Positions 9,920 to 23,025 are shown, counted from the first letter of the stretch. The stretch: 64,000 nucleotides of DNA from Paragonimus skrjabini miyazakii (GCA_014338405.1 JTDE01003260.1:1-64000), one strand, 5' to 3'. The notes: generated by a model from the letters alone, not told the origin. Program-made: numbers and translations.

Positions 9920-12635
9920 ACTCTTCACCTTCCACATTTTCCACCTCACGCTTTTTCATATGTTTAGAATCTGCCTCCGAATATACGGCGCTCATCCCAC
10001 TCTCCGATCGTCGCCTACGACCACGACGCACATGTATCAAAATAACCGGGGCCGTGTTGCTCTGCCTGCTTCTCTTCACTCTGTTACTGGTATTTCTCTT
10101 CCCACGTTCAATTCACTTGAGCAGCACAAGACCGCTAATTTTTCCGACCGTAGCGGAGGTGGATCCGGAACATGATATAGTTGATTTGACTTTAAATGTA
10201 AGTTTTACTCGCGTGCACCCATCTGGCTTTATAAACAAAGCGTTCTGGATTCAACTTCCAAATTGTTTTTCTTTTCTTGCCATTACTTATGAGGTGTCAC
10301 ATACTGGAGTCTATTTCACGTGAACATCCCCCTTAATGATGCTCATCTTTTCTGTTCAGTTACACTTTTTCACCGATTCACTGGGAGTCGAGGCGCGCTG
10401 TAAATTAATGTACTGTTTAACAACACGCCACTTTGTGTTCGGTTTCGTTCCTGTTTGATCACGTTAAGTGCACGTAGTTTTGGAATGACACTTGTGGAGT
10501 ACCGAATGAAGTTGCCTTCCACCGGTCTATCGTTCATGTGAGCTTCACGTGTATCGGGGCTATCTTTAGTAATTGATGTTTGTGTGTTACATGTTAACAC
10601 TCCGTTGGTTTGGTTTCTCATGTAATCTTTTTTATCAGACCGTCTTATATTGTCATTACACTTCATTTAAGGCGTATTTACTCAAACTATACTAGTTCGT
10701 TTTACTTTTTGAAGTGCATTTTTCTTTGCGGGACTAGCTCATCAAGTGAAACACCCCGCTATAAACGATGCTCATGACACGAAGGTGACCGTTCAGATTT
10801 TTCTATCCGATGAGTGCAACCCAAGATGAAGGTGGTCACAGTATCGTGTCGGCCCATGAGTCAACCTGTTGAACCCAACGCACACCTATGAAATTTTAGG
10901 TCCTGGTAGCCGTAACCTTTGTGAGAGTTGATGGCCTCAAGTAGGCTACGTTTAACCAGGCTGGCGGGTTGTTGGTGTAGGTTACGCATCATGTGGCACT
11001 AGACCTGAGTAGAGTTCAATCGTAACGCCCGTCTGTATCCGGATTATACATTGTACGCTTGTTATCCCGATCACAGGTGCACATTGATAACCCGTACTCT
11101 GTGCAGCTCAGGCTAGGTCTGACAAAATCATGACCATCTAGCATCCCGCCACAGTTGAATTCACTGGGTTTCCAAGGTTTTCTGATCACGATACTTTTGA
11201 TCAAGTAGCCTATACGTGGATCAGAACTCATCAACCAATCCAACGAAATACAAATGGTTGTGTGCTATTATTTCATGGCCTATTTGAGCGTATCTACTAA
11301 TGGTGAGGTTGTTGGTGTATAAAACTTGAGTTCAGATACTCTCTGTTAGGGCCTGTGGTTCCAAATGTTCCTTGGAATCCGAACAAGTCGGTTATACATA
11401 CAATTCAATCTCTCACTTTTTGTTACGTTTCTTATGTTTTTCTGCTTGTCACCATGAGGCATATTAATTTACAAACCAATGGATTTGCGTTGCTTGCTTT
11501 AGTTTTTGTTCACTAGACGCCGTTCTGTTACGGTTGGTTCTGTCTTCACTGCAAATCGGTTGATTTTGATTTTGCATGGTTATCGGTCGAAAAGGATTCA
11601 ACTACCAGTTTCAGGTTCCAACATCTGATTGACAACATCATCCGGTTCGACAGTCATGTCAGCCTAAATCTGTAAGAAAATATCAGAATGATAATCCAAT
11701 CACTACTCCACTACACAGTCACCAGATCGCTGTGATTTCAGGAATGGAAAATGAGTTACTCTCCTTGACTGTTTCACTCCTCTTTCCCATAGCCATTTAT
11801 GGTTAGTCTTCAAGTCAGTAAGCATCCGCCACAGCTCTTGAAATGGTTGGGAAACGTTTCGAAATATTTGCTATTACACCTGTTTTTCACATAGGTCGAA
11901 ATCAACTGCTCATGAATTCGCTCACTCTCAACTTTGTGGGGACCGACCGGCGCATACGTGAAACTGCATAGCGTACATAGAGTTCAGAAAGGTGTACTTT
12001 GGTTTAATAAAATCCAACTGTGAAGGAGTATCAACAGTTTCTTTTGAATCCTTTAACAATGCACCTGTATTGTTCAGTGTTCCGTTTTGAAGAGTGATTT
12101 TGAATCACGCTTTTGATAGACATCTTACCGTAAAATAATCAAACAGTGTCTAAATGCATTTTCGTTTTTTTATACTGCCAGGCTTGTTTGCTACTAAGTC
12201 AAATGTAGAATGCACAGTTGCGGGTGGTGGGCATTGTCGAAATAACAGTCGGGGCTTGAGTACGTTGTTCTGTGACAAGTAACTGTTATGTTATCTTTTG
12301 CCTTAGGCGAAACTTACACGTAGGGCTAAAAAGTCCTCAATCCAAAAACTCCAATAATTGTGGTTATAACATTCAATTGAGACAATCATATGGGCGAGCC
12401 GTGATCTCTTCGGTATGTACTAATCATTTGACTAAGTATTTTCGTATCCGCGCCTGAATTGCGTATTCACATCCCCTACTGCCCACGAACTTGAACCACG
12501 CAATTGGACCGCTCAGCTTTCAGTCTCTATATTTTGACAACCCCCCATTGGTTGGGAATAAACCGAATTTGTTTTCGGAAGTTATTCGAGAAATCCTGCT
12601 TAGCAGTCAATCGGCTGGATTATTTGGTGGATTTC
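9920..12635. other. No gene recognised
   Basis: Short open frames only (longest 98 codons, minus, 10370-10666). No domain, RNA gene or clear repeat that I can support. Confidence 0.4.
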
Positions 12636-12639
12636 ATAT

Positions 12640-12785
12640 GACACATTTGATTGGGTGGGTAACTAAGTCCAAATGTGAAATTTATGAGATTCCGGCATGG
12701 CTTCGTAGCTCAGCTGGTAGAGCGCTTGCTGCGTTTGGGCATGATGTTTCTGTCGCTGGTCCGAATCTAGCCGAAGTCCAGATAT
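12640..12785 (+). repeat. tRNA-like SINE, family 2, copy 1
   Basis: From 12699 to 12778 the sequence folds as a tRNA-like: ends GGCTTCG and CGAAGTC pair over 7 bases (one G-T), the D arm GCTC-loop-GAGC contains the A box TAGCTCAGCTGG, and GCTGG/CTAGC closes a T arm whose loop TCCGAAT is part of a B box. The anticodon arm is too long and poorly paired, so it is not a normal tRNA. About 60 bases before it (12640-12698) are also conserved with two other copies at 36.2-36.6 kb, which shows it is a dispersed repeat. Confidence 0.6.
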
Positions 12786-12799
12786 TTTGCAAATGGATC

Positions 12800-14565
12800 A
12801 CCTCTTAGTTATTCGGATGTTGAGATTGAGACGATCCAGACGACAAATCTTAAAGGCAGTAGCGGCATACAAGCGTACATTAAATGATTTGATTGACATA
12901 CTCCTGGAGATGGGCGTTGAAAAAGCAGTTACTAAGAGCTGCAATAATTGATCATGTCATTGATGTTTTCACCAAAATCCGGTGGCTTTTGCTTTATATC
13001 TGACGCTTAACGTTTCTCTTCATTCTTCACCACTTGGTTGGTCGTTTTAATAAGGTTTGTTTGCTCCCCACGAGATGTCTTGTTTAACTGTTATTTTCTC
13101 CTGTTTTTGTCGAAGGACTTCGCACTTTTTGCCAGATCCCTAAAACATCTGTCTCGTTGCAGTGGCATCCCCCGTAAACAATTTACAAATTCTATTGTTT
13201 CCCATGATTCCAAAATTTTCATCAAAATTCTTACCGGATAGAACGCATCCTCTGTATTCCGATTTCCCTAAGTATATTTCCACAGCTTTCACTGGATCCC
13301 TATACAAACATTTATGTGCACATACCCGGTCTTGATATTCTTCCGTTATCCCTTATTTGGCTCGATTTCCACACAAACCCAGCATTTTCATTCTCTAATT
13401 AACTTCAAAATTAAATCAATATATATTTTTTATGGTTAATATTGACTGCAACCGGCTTCCTTAATCGGTCGTTGAGTCTCAGGGTTGCTCAATACTTTTG
13501 TGATTTGGGCACACATTTGAATGACCTCCGTTTTCTGTAGATGTGAATATGTAAAATATGCTCAAAAACTCACCTCTAGGGGTACATGGAGCATTTGATT
13601 AACTGTTGGCTAAGCTGTGATAATTTCTGTTTTCTGTACACTCTGACAGTCTTTTTTTAACAACGGGATGTGGTTTTCTTCAGATTTGCTGCTTGGATCA
13701 TTCTGATCTTCATATCATAATGGCTTCCCAAGGCAAATTCATCTTTATCATATGATCACTTTTTGGAACAGAGGTACGTATTACCATATTGTCCGTTTGT
13801 GTGGTCCAATTCCAATCACATAAGCGACATAGAATGTACTTTTACTATACCAGTGATACTGCAACTCGGTTTAGGTGCGAAAGCGCGAATCCTGAGTAAT
13901 GTGATCAGCGCATGATTAACTCATCACGACAGTTGGTCTACGATAGGTCTACCCAAAGTAGGGGGGGACTCAGTTCACTGTTTCGTTTACGATTATGCGC
14001 CACTTATATCTTTCTTGGAATTTCGTCATTTTTCATCATCTTTATCTTACCTTACCTCAGTTGTTCGCGCTGATTCCTAACTGCCTTATAATCATGGGGG
14101 AAGACAAGTCTTAGCTAGAAAAAGTAAGAGATTGAAAGAATAGTACTGAACTACTAAAACATCTATGTCTGAACACAATCTTTCAATATATAGATACTTA
14201 CACCTCACAGTCAAACAACTGGGCCATAAATGCAAGTAAGACATTAGCGAGACAGCTTACTTACTGTTTCCACCACCCCTTGTGCACTTACTTCACTAAA
14301 AACGTTGGATAAACAACAACAGCATTCACACTGCTGAATCCGATTAGCCGTTACTTCATTGAAAGTGTGAGTTGCGAGCGCCCCAGCCTGAGAAACGGGT
14401 TCGATCTTTAGTGTCTAACTCTTTAATGAATGACTTCATTTCACTACGCAGGTTTATCAGTAGTCTATCTTCTACCTTACTCCAATCGGTCGCGACACCT
14501 ACAAAATGTGCTCGGGGTGCAATAAACAACTAACTGGCCTTCATAGCACTTGTTCTAAACATCTA
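12800..14565. other. No gene recognised
   Basis: Nothing coding. A lone B-box-like ACGGGTTCGATCT near 14395-14407 hints at another eroded tRNA-like head, without a supporting A box. Confidence 0.35.
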
Positions 14566-14569
14566 AGTA

Positions 14570-14990
14570 CTTAGAGATTGGAGAAAGAAACTCGCTTGGC
14601 TCTCATTATCAAATATCCGCTCCCTAAACCTTTCGTTAAATACCGACGGTTGCCACCAGATACGAGCGATCGAACTAATATGTCGATGGTCAAATGCCTG
14701 AAGACAACTTGCGTTTTTTACTCTTAGATTGTCAACTTACACACCCATAAACTAACACGCCTCTTACAGTCGACTTATATCCGTGACTATTGGTTTTCGA
14801 AGATTTCCCAAATTGACAAATATCGTCCTAGCCTCGGAGACGTGAGCTTTTAGTTCGTTCCCCATGTGTCCGTCACATACAAACTGGCCAACACCCTCCA
14901 TAATTTCGTTATCCAACAGTAAACCTACGTAATCCCAACATTCTTGCAAATACACTAACGCCTCAGTGCACATCCCAAACTGTTTGCGAG
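14570..14990 (-). mobile_element. LINE relic, family 3, C-terminal part
   Basis: On the minus strand, 14973-14764 encodes VGQFVCDGHMGNELKAHVSE and then ARTIFVNLGNL, which matches the region after the RT catalytic box in fluke LINEs (the block with S-K-A-R-x-x-F-x-N-L). The part at 14596-14715 aligns with 45.97-46.09 kb, where another LINE relic lies on the same strand. Truncated at both sides; no catalytic motif remains. Confidence 0.5.
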
Positions 14991-14999
14991 ATTGTCTGG

Positions 15000-17900
15000 T
15001 ACTGTCTGTAGTGCTCGTACATTGTCAAATGGCAATATTTTGTCAGTTACTTAATCAGACTCAGTTAGTTGTTAGTTGACAGGAGTTCCACGCCGGTATT
15101 TTGCATCGTAAACAATCCTCCATTATTTCGTCGTTTCTTGGGAATTCCTCTGACTAAATATATAATCTGTACGTGGTCGTTCATTCCATAGTATCATTTC
15201 TTTCTGCTTACAAGTTGTGAATCGCTCTGTAACTACCACACGCCGTTTATTTCATTGTTCTGTAGTTTGCTTGTCCATATTGTTACCTGCACATTGAGAG
15301 CTCTATGCTATCGTGTTTTTAATAACAGGTTACTGCCAATTTAACCAATTATAACTTCGTCGCAATTATTGTCAAACGTGTCGTGGTTGCTCCGAACTAT
15401 CGGTCGCAAGTACTGGGTGAAATTGTGATATATCCTAACACGGTGGTCTCGTCACGATCTACTCAACGGATCGTCGTACCACTCAAGCTACATTTCACCA
15501 GCGAGCTCGCGTACGTAAATTTCTGATTGTTTACAGTACAGTTAATTTTGTATGTTTTTAAGGTTTCTTTTATGTGAATTTAATGAAATCTACATATGGT
15601 TGTCTTCAGCCATTTGTCGTTCGTTCATATTTTCTAAGGTTTTACGAAACTAGCTCTGAAATCGCACCTGTATGCTGAAGTGATTGTACCATTTGCTTGG
15701 TCACCTGATCTATTCCGTTTCGTCAAGCATTGAAGCCAAAACCCTGTCTGACTACCGCTACCGGCGATTGTAACAATAACATGGTATATAGCATTTAAAT
15801 CATGTAGTCAACACATTAGACTGAAAATAATGTGGAGAACGCGTGTTTACGTGGGCTCTTCCTCTAGTCAATACACATGTTTGAAATCTAATATTACCTA
15901 TTGACTCTGCGAATTATAATTTTCAATTGATTTGACCGTAACCGACGTTTATCGCCTGTGATTAATCAGTGGGAGGCTAAGCTACTTTGGTCTCTGGCCT
16001 GGGAAGCTAACAGAACCTAACGAACTTGTTTTATGTGTATACCCTTAGGTTAGTCAGTAAGACCGCTTCGATCGTTGAGAAAAAAACGTTTCTGAATTGG
16101 CCTCGGTTGTCGAATCAGGAATTTGTGGACGACCTTGAGCGAATCAATCGGATTTACTGTGTGACAAATATCCTGTATATTAACCTAATGATGGAATCTC
16201 AGGAATACGTTCGTTACTTTGTCTTCGTGAGATTGTAGAACTACGAAGATGAATATTATAATGGGTTGGCAATTTTGAGGGTGCCCTTACTAACCTGAAA
16301 TTGTCAGCATCTAGCAGTGTGTTATGCGGTCCCCAGTCTAGAAGGTCATTTGTCCAACGGATTTTCGTGGACTGCGGTTAGCACATCGGTGGCCACAGTG
16401 AATGATGTGTGATTTACCAGATAGTGTATAACCCAATCAACTATTTCTTTGTTACTTTGGAACTTTCTCGGATACATACCGACAAATTGTGGCATTGCTC
16501 ATATGATCGATTGATCAACTAGCTGAAACAACGGTCGTCAGATCTGAATACACGTATGCATCTTTCACGTACATGAGACAGGTTTTGGAACAGTAAAATA
16601 CTGTAGGGTGCTTTAAGTACCATTGCTAAGTTCACCTCTGTCCATATCAGTACTCATATTTCCGTTGGCAGTTGACACTTGGTCCATCATAAGTACACTA
16701 ACGATTGCGTTCTTCAGTGTAAGTTTGATTCCGATGGGCGATCGAATGGACCGTGATATTTCGGGTTGGAGAGATTAAGGAATGTACCATAAGACCACTA
16801 TTGGTGACACCGATGCGCGGACTTCCTAATCCCTTTTCACCCGTTTTTTCTACTTAATGGAATCCATGTGCTACCGTTTGTCCGTTTCCTATACGGGACG
16901 CTGTAAACGGTATAGGGCTTATCATAAGTTGTATTTCGCTCACGCGTTGCGCCAGCCTTTCTGTCCAAACAGTTGTTCTGGGTTGTCACGCCACGAGTTG
17001 TTTGTAGAACTATTTGATACCATATATTCATACTTCTTAATCCTACAGTCATACTCGTAGGTGTTGTGTTTCGGGCTACCGTTGATCCTGACAGTCTACA
17101 AGCTGACAGTATTAAATTGTTGTAAACCCTCAAACAAATACGCTGGTTTGTCCACAGTATAGTAATACGTCTGATAGTAATCGAATTCTCCTTCGAGTAG
17201 TAAAGAAAACGGTCAGTCCTAGTCCCGAGAATAATGCGACTGTACCCGTTAATTGCTTCCAAGACAAACCAAATCTGGAATTAGAAGATCGAAGAACATT
17301 TACCAAAAATAATAGTTAGGGTCACTAAGCCACCAATGAACATAACGGAATAAAGGTCGAACAGGCGAAAAAAATAACGAAAGTGACCTCTCGACTGTTC
17401 AGGACATTCCCGCCCACTCTGATTAAATAAAATCGTTTTCTCGAAGTAGAAAGCGGTTTTGGACGGAAAAAATGGATTCCCTAACATGAATAAATGCAAA
17501 TGCATAAACACTAAACTGGGGGAGTATTGGAACTTCGTAAAGAAGTCTGAGGTTCCACACACTGGTATCTGGCCCTCACCGTCCTCACTCAGGAGGGTGA
17601 TTAGGATTTTGCAACCAGTGACCACGTCATTGCATGGCCACCCTGCCTTTCTTCCAGTCGTCAGCTTTGCGCATTGAACATTGCACGTTGTGACAACTTA
17701 TCCCTTGGCATACGAAGTGCGTGCTGCCTAATTGCACGCCGTCAGACTATCGCGTCACTCACAACCAACCCACTTAATACTGTCGGCTGATAAAGACAAC
17801 AGCGGTGGAATACTGAGAGTTTATATCCATCTTTCATGCAGATGGGTCATGCCTTCAGATCGTATGGTAAGACTGAATGCGCACACGCAATGTAAACCTT

Positions 17901-18035
17901 TAGTTTAGTCTGCATTTGGGCATGTTTGCGTTGTTGCAGGTGGTGAGGGTTTGGGAATGTGCTATTCACCTTCACCATTCCCATAGACGCTTAATCCTCA
18001 ACAGTACAAGCCGATGAGAAAACAGTAACCAGGTA
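15000..18035. other. No gene recognised
   Basis: Two longer minus-strand frames, 17262-16837 (141 codons) and 17625-17281 (114 codons), have no motif I recognise. The second includes a hydrophobic stretch (LYSVMFIGGLVTLTIIFG). Both could be chance frames in a weakly biased sequence; no splice sites or repeats support them. Confidence 0.3.
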
Positions 18036-18038
18036 TGT

Positions 18039-18638
18039 CAATAGAATAGTCAGAAGACACAAATTAAGATATGAATTCATTTCGCACACTATCGTCAGTT
18101 GTAAAAGTGTGACTAGAATGAAAACAAAACCAACAAGAGTTAAATGAAAAGGTTAAAAGTACAAATCGGGCTGGATCGTGATTGGTACTCACGGCTGATC
18201 AGCAATGCTTTAATATATTCGAGAATTTGTGAGCTGTGAGCGTTCATCAAGACCTTAAACGAAAATGTGATATTGACACTGTGACCTGTAGTCGATAAGT
18301 GCCTTGCATTGGATGAATCGGCGTTTCGTCCTCGCTGAGTGTCACCCATTGGTGGGTTAGTCAGTTGCGCTGACTTGACGCTTGATGAAGGCACACACCT
18401 CACACATTCTCAAGTATACTGAAGCTTTGTTGATCAGCCGTCAACAGCCGGTCCTACGTGCACAAAAACAACTGACTGTCAACCTTTGTTTACCGTGGAT
18501 TTAGCCGTGAATACCAATCACGATATAGTGCGATTTGTACTTTTAACTCTTGTTGGTTTTGTTTTCATTCTAATCACACGTTTATGACTGCGAAATGAAT
18601 TCATATCATAATTTGTCTTCTGACTACTCTATTCAAAT
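18039..18638. mobile_element. Foldback/TIR element with ~140-150-base inverted arms
   Basis: The left arm (about 18039-18196) reads ATAGAATAGTCAGAAGACAC and continues to GTGATTGGTACTCACGGCT. The right arm (about 18500-18638) is its inverse with a few indels. The arms share AGAATGAAAACAAAACCAAC and GAATTCATTTCGCA. The loop of about 300 bases has no open frame. It could be a non-autonomous DNA transposon (MITE) or two inverted copies of a terminal repeat. No target duplication was verified. Confidence 0.65.
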
Positions 18639-18865
18639 GGCTAAAAGAGACTCAATGTTTCAAATTAATCAGGTAGCCGAACCGATTAACAGCCTCCATC
18701 ATCATCACAGAAGCCATAAGCCTGGCCGAAAGGTACTGTGTCTCGGGTCACCGTTCAACTCAAACGTTACATGGAATATCCTAGAAGAAAACATTACTAA
18801 GGAGGTTGAAAACTATTAAAAGAAGACTAAGCGGAAAAACTAGAAACGGTATATATACAGGTAAG

Positions 18866-20833
18866 CTATTGACTGCGACACAGCGCCATCTCCGATAGCG
18901 TCTCTAACCAGCGGTCTGCGTGATCATGAGGACCCCATCCAGGCAGGCGACACCTACCCACTTTGCTCAGTGGAGCAGTCAGGGTCTGCATTGTTCGTGA
19001 CCACGTTGTTGCTTTACCCCCATGTGGTTTTACCCAACTGTTGGTGGTATCAGTAAATAATGCCCGGTACGGTAAACGATCAGATGACATACGGAGTACG
19101 TGACCCAACCAGCGCAAACTGTGTACCGTGAGTAGATGACCGTTCGATCGTGCATCCCGAGCGTTCCGGAATACGCGCCGGTGAACAGCCACATTGCTCA
19201 CGCGATCAGTCCACTTAATATGGACCAATTGGCAGAGACAACGATGGTCAAACACAGCAAGCCTGTTGATATCTTCCTTGTGAACTGGTCACGTTTCCGA
19301 ACCATAAAGCAAAATAGAACGCACGCAGGCATTGTATACCCTTCCTCCCAGCGACAATTGAACGTCCTTTCGACACCACATATGACGCAGTTTGGCAAAG
19401 GCAACTCGTGGCTTTGCTATCCTCGCTGATATCTCATCAGCAATATTACAGGCTGACGAGATAGTGCTACCCAAGCATGTGAAACTGTCCACAGTCTCAA
19501 GCGGATCACCTGAAATGAAGAAAGTACGGGTGGAAATGCCCCAGTCTTGAAGCAGCACTTTGCACTTTAAAGGTGCGAAGCGCATTCCATACAAACCAGC
19601 CCGGTCACTCACCTTGTCCAGCATGGTCTACATGTTTTCGGCAGAGGGGCTAAATAAGATAATGTCGTCCGCGTACTCCAAATCGGTCAATCTAGCGCCA
19701 GGAAGAAGTTCAACGCCAAGCCCACTGGATTCGCGAGGCGCACCCTCCAGAATGTCGTCCATGACAAAATTGAACAGAAACACCACTAGAAGTGATGAAC
19801 GCTCCAAGTAGTTGTCCATAAACCCTCATCCTGCTTGTAGAGTCAGCATACAGATTCACGTGTTCCCTGGTACTTTGAGAAGAAAGCAGTTCCAGAGAAC
19901 GTTACGAGCAATCGAATCGAAAGTAGTCTTTAGGTCTAAAAAGACCACGACCATCGACTTCGCAAAAAGGTGCCGATGTTCCAAGATCTGTTGCAAGGTA
20001 AAAATGTGATCAGCGCGACCGGATCGGAATCCTGCCTATTCGTCACGTATCCGACTTTCCCTGGGCTCAGTGAGTCGGCGTAAAATGAGGCCAGTGAGCA
20101 ACTTGGACGCAACAGACACTAGAGTGATGGTTCTGTTGTTGTCACATAGACTTTGGATCCCCTATTTGAAAACGGGAATTAATGTTGATAAACACCAATC
20201 ACGAGATACCTCTTCAGTGTCTCAGATCGTCTGGAGGAGTCTTGTCAGTTCTGATATCAACCTCTCCCCACCATCCTTGAAAAGAGAAGGAGGGAGGAGT
20301 TCTGGACCAGGAGCCTCGTTACGCTTCAATAGCTTCAGCTTCAGGACCACTTCTGTTTCCGACGGAGAGCCGTCTGGAACGCAACAACTGACTATTCAGG
20401 TCCTGTCTTCAACATGGTCTGGTTGAGGCCAGCTGAACTGTTTCTCAAAACGTTCAGCCTAGCTTTCAGGTCGGTGTGGTTGGCTGATGACAAGTGAACC
20501 GTTTTTTCCACTTACACCGACTAGACGGCTAGTACAACCACGGATTAGTGAAGATAGCTTTCTGCCATTCCCAAATAAAAAGGTTCATTCCATCTCTATC
20601 CATTGTTCGATCACGTGATGCTCACGGTCTTTGCGCAAGCCTTTAATCAGCTTGCGTTCAAGTTGTCGACGGTCGTCATCACATTCAGAACCAGGTGGGA
20701 TCGAGTGACACTTGCTCGTGAGGATTATCGACATGACAGAAATCCAGTCTTGTCGCAATTGAACAGCTTCTTCGGAACAAATCTCTTCACAGCATGCTTT
20801 CATGGCTGCTGAGATTTTTTCCCCAGTGTTCAT
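18866..20833 (-). pseudogene. LINE reverse transcriptase and C-terminal region, copy 2
   Basis: Minus-strand blocks mirror copy 1: linker (20833-20585), RT N-terminal blocks (about 20430-19990), FLFNFVMDDILE and LEYADDIILFS (19819-19628), MRFAPLKCKVLLQDWG and VRSILLYGSET (19624-19289), then LRWLGHVLRMSSD and WLETLSEMALCR (19255-18866). It carries the same deletion of the R-Q-G-C-P block and the same TAG after AENM as copy 1. The C-terminal Trp that is a stop in copy 1 is intact here (RWLETL). Confidence 0.85.
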
Positions 20834-20929
20834 TATGTTCTCTCACCTGACTGGAACTGGACAATCTGTTCACTTATGCTTCCCGGTGAGTCTTCTTTAC
20901 ACTCTCCGTGCTCAAATGTTAGTTAGTTA

Positions 20930-21790
20930 TTTTGAATTTACGATTGTATGTTCTCTGAGCGAATGACAAAACAAAACGGGCACACACAACAACATGGTCC
21001 GAATCCAGGTGGTTGCTCCAAAATGCCCGACAGTCTTTAACAGATTGGCGCCAACTGTAACTGAGTGCTATATTATCCAACTGTGTCCACAGCTGAGAAG
21101 CACAGTGAGGTCTCACTGTAGCACAGTGCTTTATCCTATTTTGGAATGTGGTGCTCGAAATATAGAGACCGTGGGATGCGCACAGCTGCAACAGTCTTTC
21201 GCTATTGTCAGTGCGTTGTGCCCGGACACCAAACATAGCCCCTAGCCGCTTCTAATCTAGAGAAAGACGACCAAGCTGAGCGTTAAAATCGCCCGCCAGT
21301 ACGACGATGTCTGGGTGTTTAGTTTGCATCAGAAGGTCAACGAGGGCGTCATAGAACGCATCGTTGATAGTATTCCAACAGCTGGCCGTTGGAGCGTACG
21401 CCGATCTAATAAATACACAACGCCTTTCTGATTTGCGTCGACAGACTTTTACCGATGTATTGAGTCTGACAGCGCACAAACGACTATTCACTGGGATCCA
21501 TTGGAAAAAACATTGCTCTGCTGTGGAACTCTGTGCGATTCCCACTCCAGCTTGACCACGAGATTCAGCTTCGGCTTCACCAGAAACCCTGGGAGGGAAG
21601 CGCTTGGATTGACAGTTATCTATAGATGGGCTCAAATGAATAACGTTGCTAGAATCTTAGACTCGCGTGTCCAACACGCAGCACAGATCAAGCTCCAGAC
21701 TTGAGAGTGTACTTGCCAGAGTAGCTTGCTGACTGACTTGTCAAAGAGAGCGGACCTTGAAGGCGCCAATGTTTACCAGTTGTCTTGGCC
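20930..21790 (-). pseudogene. LINE endonuclease domain, copy 2
   Basis: Motifs on the minus strand: an NVRTL-like start changed to KVRSL, QAGVGIAQSS, RSAYAPTASCWN, VVLAGDFNAQLGRLS and DSDHVVVCARF with its S-D-H. The open frame 21635-21252 holds most of the N-terminal half, and 21236-20919 the C-terminal half. A stop between the halves (after SLD) and frame changes near the N-terminus break the gene. It is more complete than in copy 1. Confidence 0.75.
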
Positions 21791-22195
21791 TCAGAAAACA
21801 ATTATCGCCCGAAGGCACATAGAAAGCAGAAGACTTGGGAGGCAAACTATGAGAAAGTCGTGCTGGCTGAATAATGTCACTGTCGGGAGAACGATAACTT
21901 CTGATACTTCCCGGTCGTTTATGCCGCGGAAGACGGTTGACTTGAACGACCACACCTCGAGTCGCTGACTCAAAAGTCTGATCTGCGAAGCAACAGGATA
22001 TATGGCTTTTTTGAGGGAACCCTACTAAAAGCCAGTGACTCAGAAGTCTGACTCAGTTGGCAGTAAGAGGCTTGCCTGACCCGAGAGCGCACTGAATAAG
22101 AATAATTTAATTATGAGCACTGTTGCGCGCAGTGAGTATATTCGAAGCTACATCAGGCTTTTGAGTGATACCGAGCATTTTTCGACAATATTTTA

Positions 22196-22400
22196 TAATA
22201 TGCCGCCGGCCACGGTCAACCGTTGGGCGATCGGAGTGCTCTTTGTTTGAGGGTACCTTTTCTAACCCTCATCTTTCTGATGCGGAAGACAGAAGTACCG
22301 CAATCATAAAAATAGTTCTGTTGTATGTCCATAGAATCGTGCCTCACCACCTAAGCACTCCTACGTGGTCAGTAGTGCGACATACAATCCTACGAGTGTA
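22196..22400 (+). repeat. Short dispersed repeat R1, copy 1 (inside LINE copy 2)
   Basis: Starts near TAATATGCCGCCGGCCACGG and shares CACGGTCAACCGTTG, CGGAGTG-TC and a later AAGCACT-CTACG block with 25369-25585. It interrupts the 5' untranslated region of LINE copy 2, so it is younger than that insertion. No coding frame or tRNA-like head was recognised. Confidence 0.55.
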
Positions 22401-22854
22401 ACTGCTTTTCGTCTGACTGCCTCCCTTGGGCCTGTCTGACAAGGTTGACCTGTAAGGACCGGAGTCCCAGTCAGCATAGCCCGCCGGATCAAAACAGCAC
22501 ACAAGCCCGACCACCTCGCCAAGTCAGGCAACAGTCTCCTGCGACCTGTCTACAATAATAAGAGCTGAATTACAACCAACATACTTTTTCAACAGCCATC
22601 TACACTTTGAGGGTGCATTTCATACAGATCAACTGTATTATTTAACGGTATGTTACCTGTAGAAGAACTGCTTAATGCACTATTGAAACTTCCGTTTCCT
22701 GTCGTGAATTCAGACAAAGAAGTCAACATACTTATATCAAACGATTCATGCTTTTGGTAAATTTCGTTGTATACGACAGATTTTACTTATTCCAACACGG
22801 ACGAACAAACTTGACCGGCACACCACAAACAAAAACCGAATGTTGGAGGTTACA

Positions 22855-23025
22855 ATCACTGTATCCATACCATTTCCACTTCTTCCTCTTAGTCTTCTCT
22901 CAACAATTTTCAACCTTAGTGACGTTTTCTTCCAAGATATTCCACGTCACTGTTGAGGTGAACGGCGGCCCGAGCCACAGTACCTTTTGGTCAGGCTCAT
23001 GGCTGTTATAATGATGATGATGATG
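22855..23025 (+). mobile_element. 5'-truncated LINE copy (3' end only)
   Basis: Matches the 3' untranslated region of LINE copy 1 (8.26-8.44 kb), including CGGCGGCCCGAGCCACAGTA and the tail ATGATGATGATGATG at 23011-23025. This is the usual product of incomplete reverse transcription. Confidence 0.7.

Larger units (their letters stand above)
18697..22560 (-). mobile_element. LINE copy 2, inverted relative to copy 1
   Basis: Same element as at 4.9-8.4 kb. It reads from about 22560 (5') down to 18697, with the (GAT)n tail at 18697-18708. In the RT region the nucleotide sequence is nearly identical to copy 1, with the same stops. The 5' untranslated region is split by a dispersed repeat at about 22165-22420 that copy 1 lacks. 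It keeps about 110 endonuclease bases missing in copy 1. The flanks do not match those of copy 1. Confidence 0.85.

Noticed and set aside
12699..12778. A functional tRNA gene
   Set aside because: Acceptor, D and T arms pair, but the anticodon arm is too long and poorly paired, and the sequence belongs to a dispersed repeat.
12491..12808. 105-codon plus-strand open frame as a gene
   Set aside because: It covers the tRNA-like SINE and its conserved 5' segment; a shadow of a repeat.
16837..17262. 141-codon minus-strand open frame as a gene
   Set aside because: No recognised motif, no neighbours or repeats to support it.
4945..22560. LINE copies 1 and 2 as one segmental inverted duplication
   Set aside because: Sequences beyond both ends do not match, and copy 2 has its own insertion while copy 1 has its own deletion.
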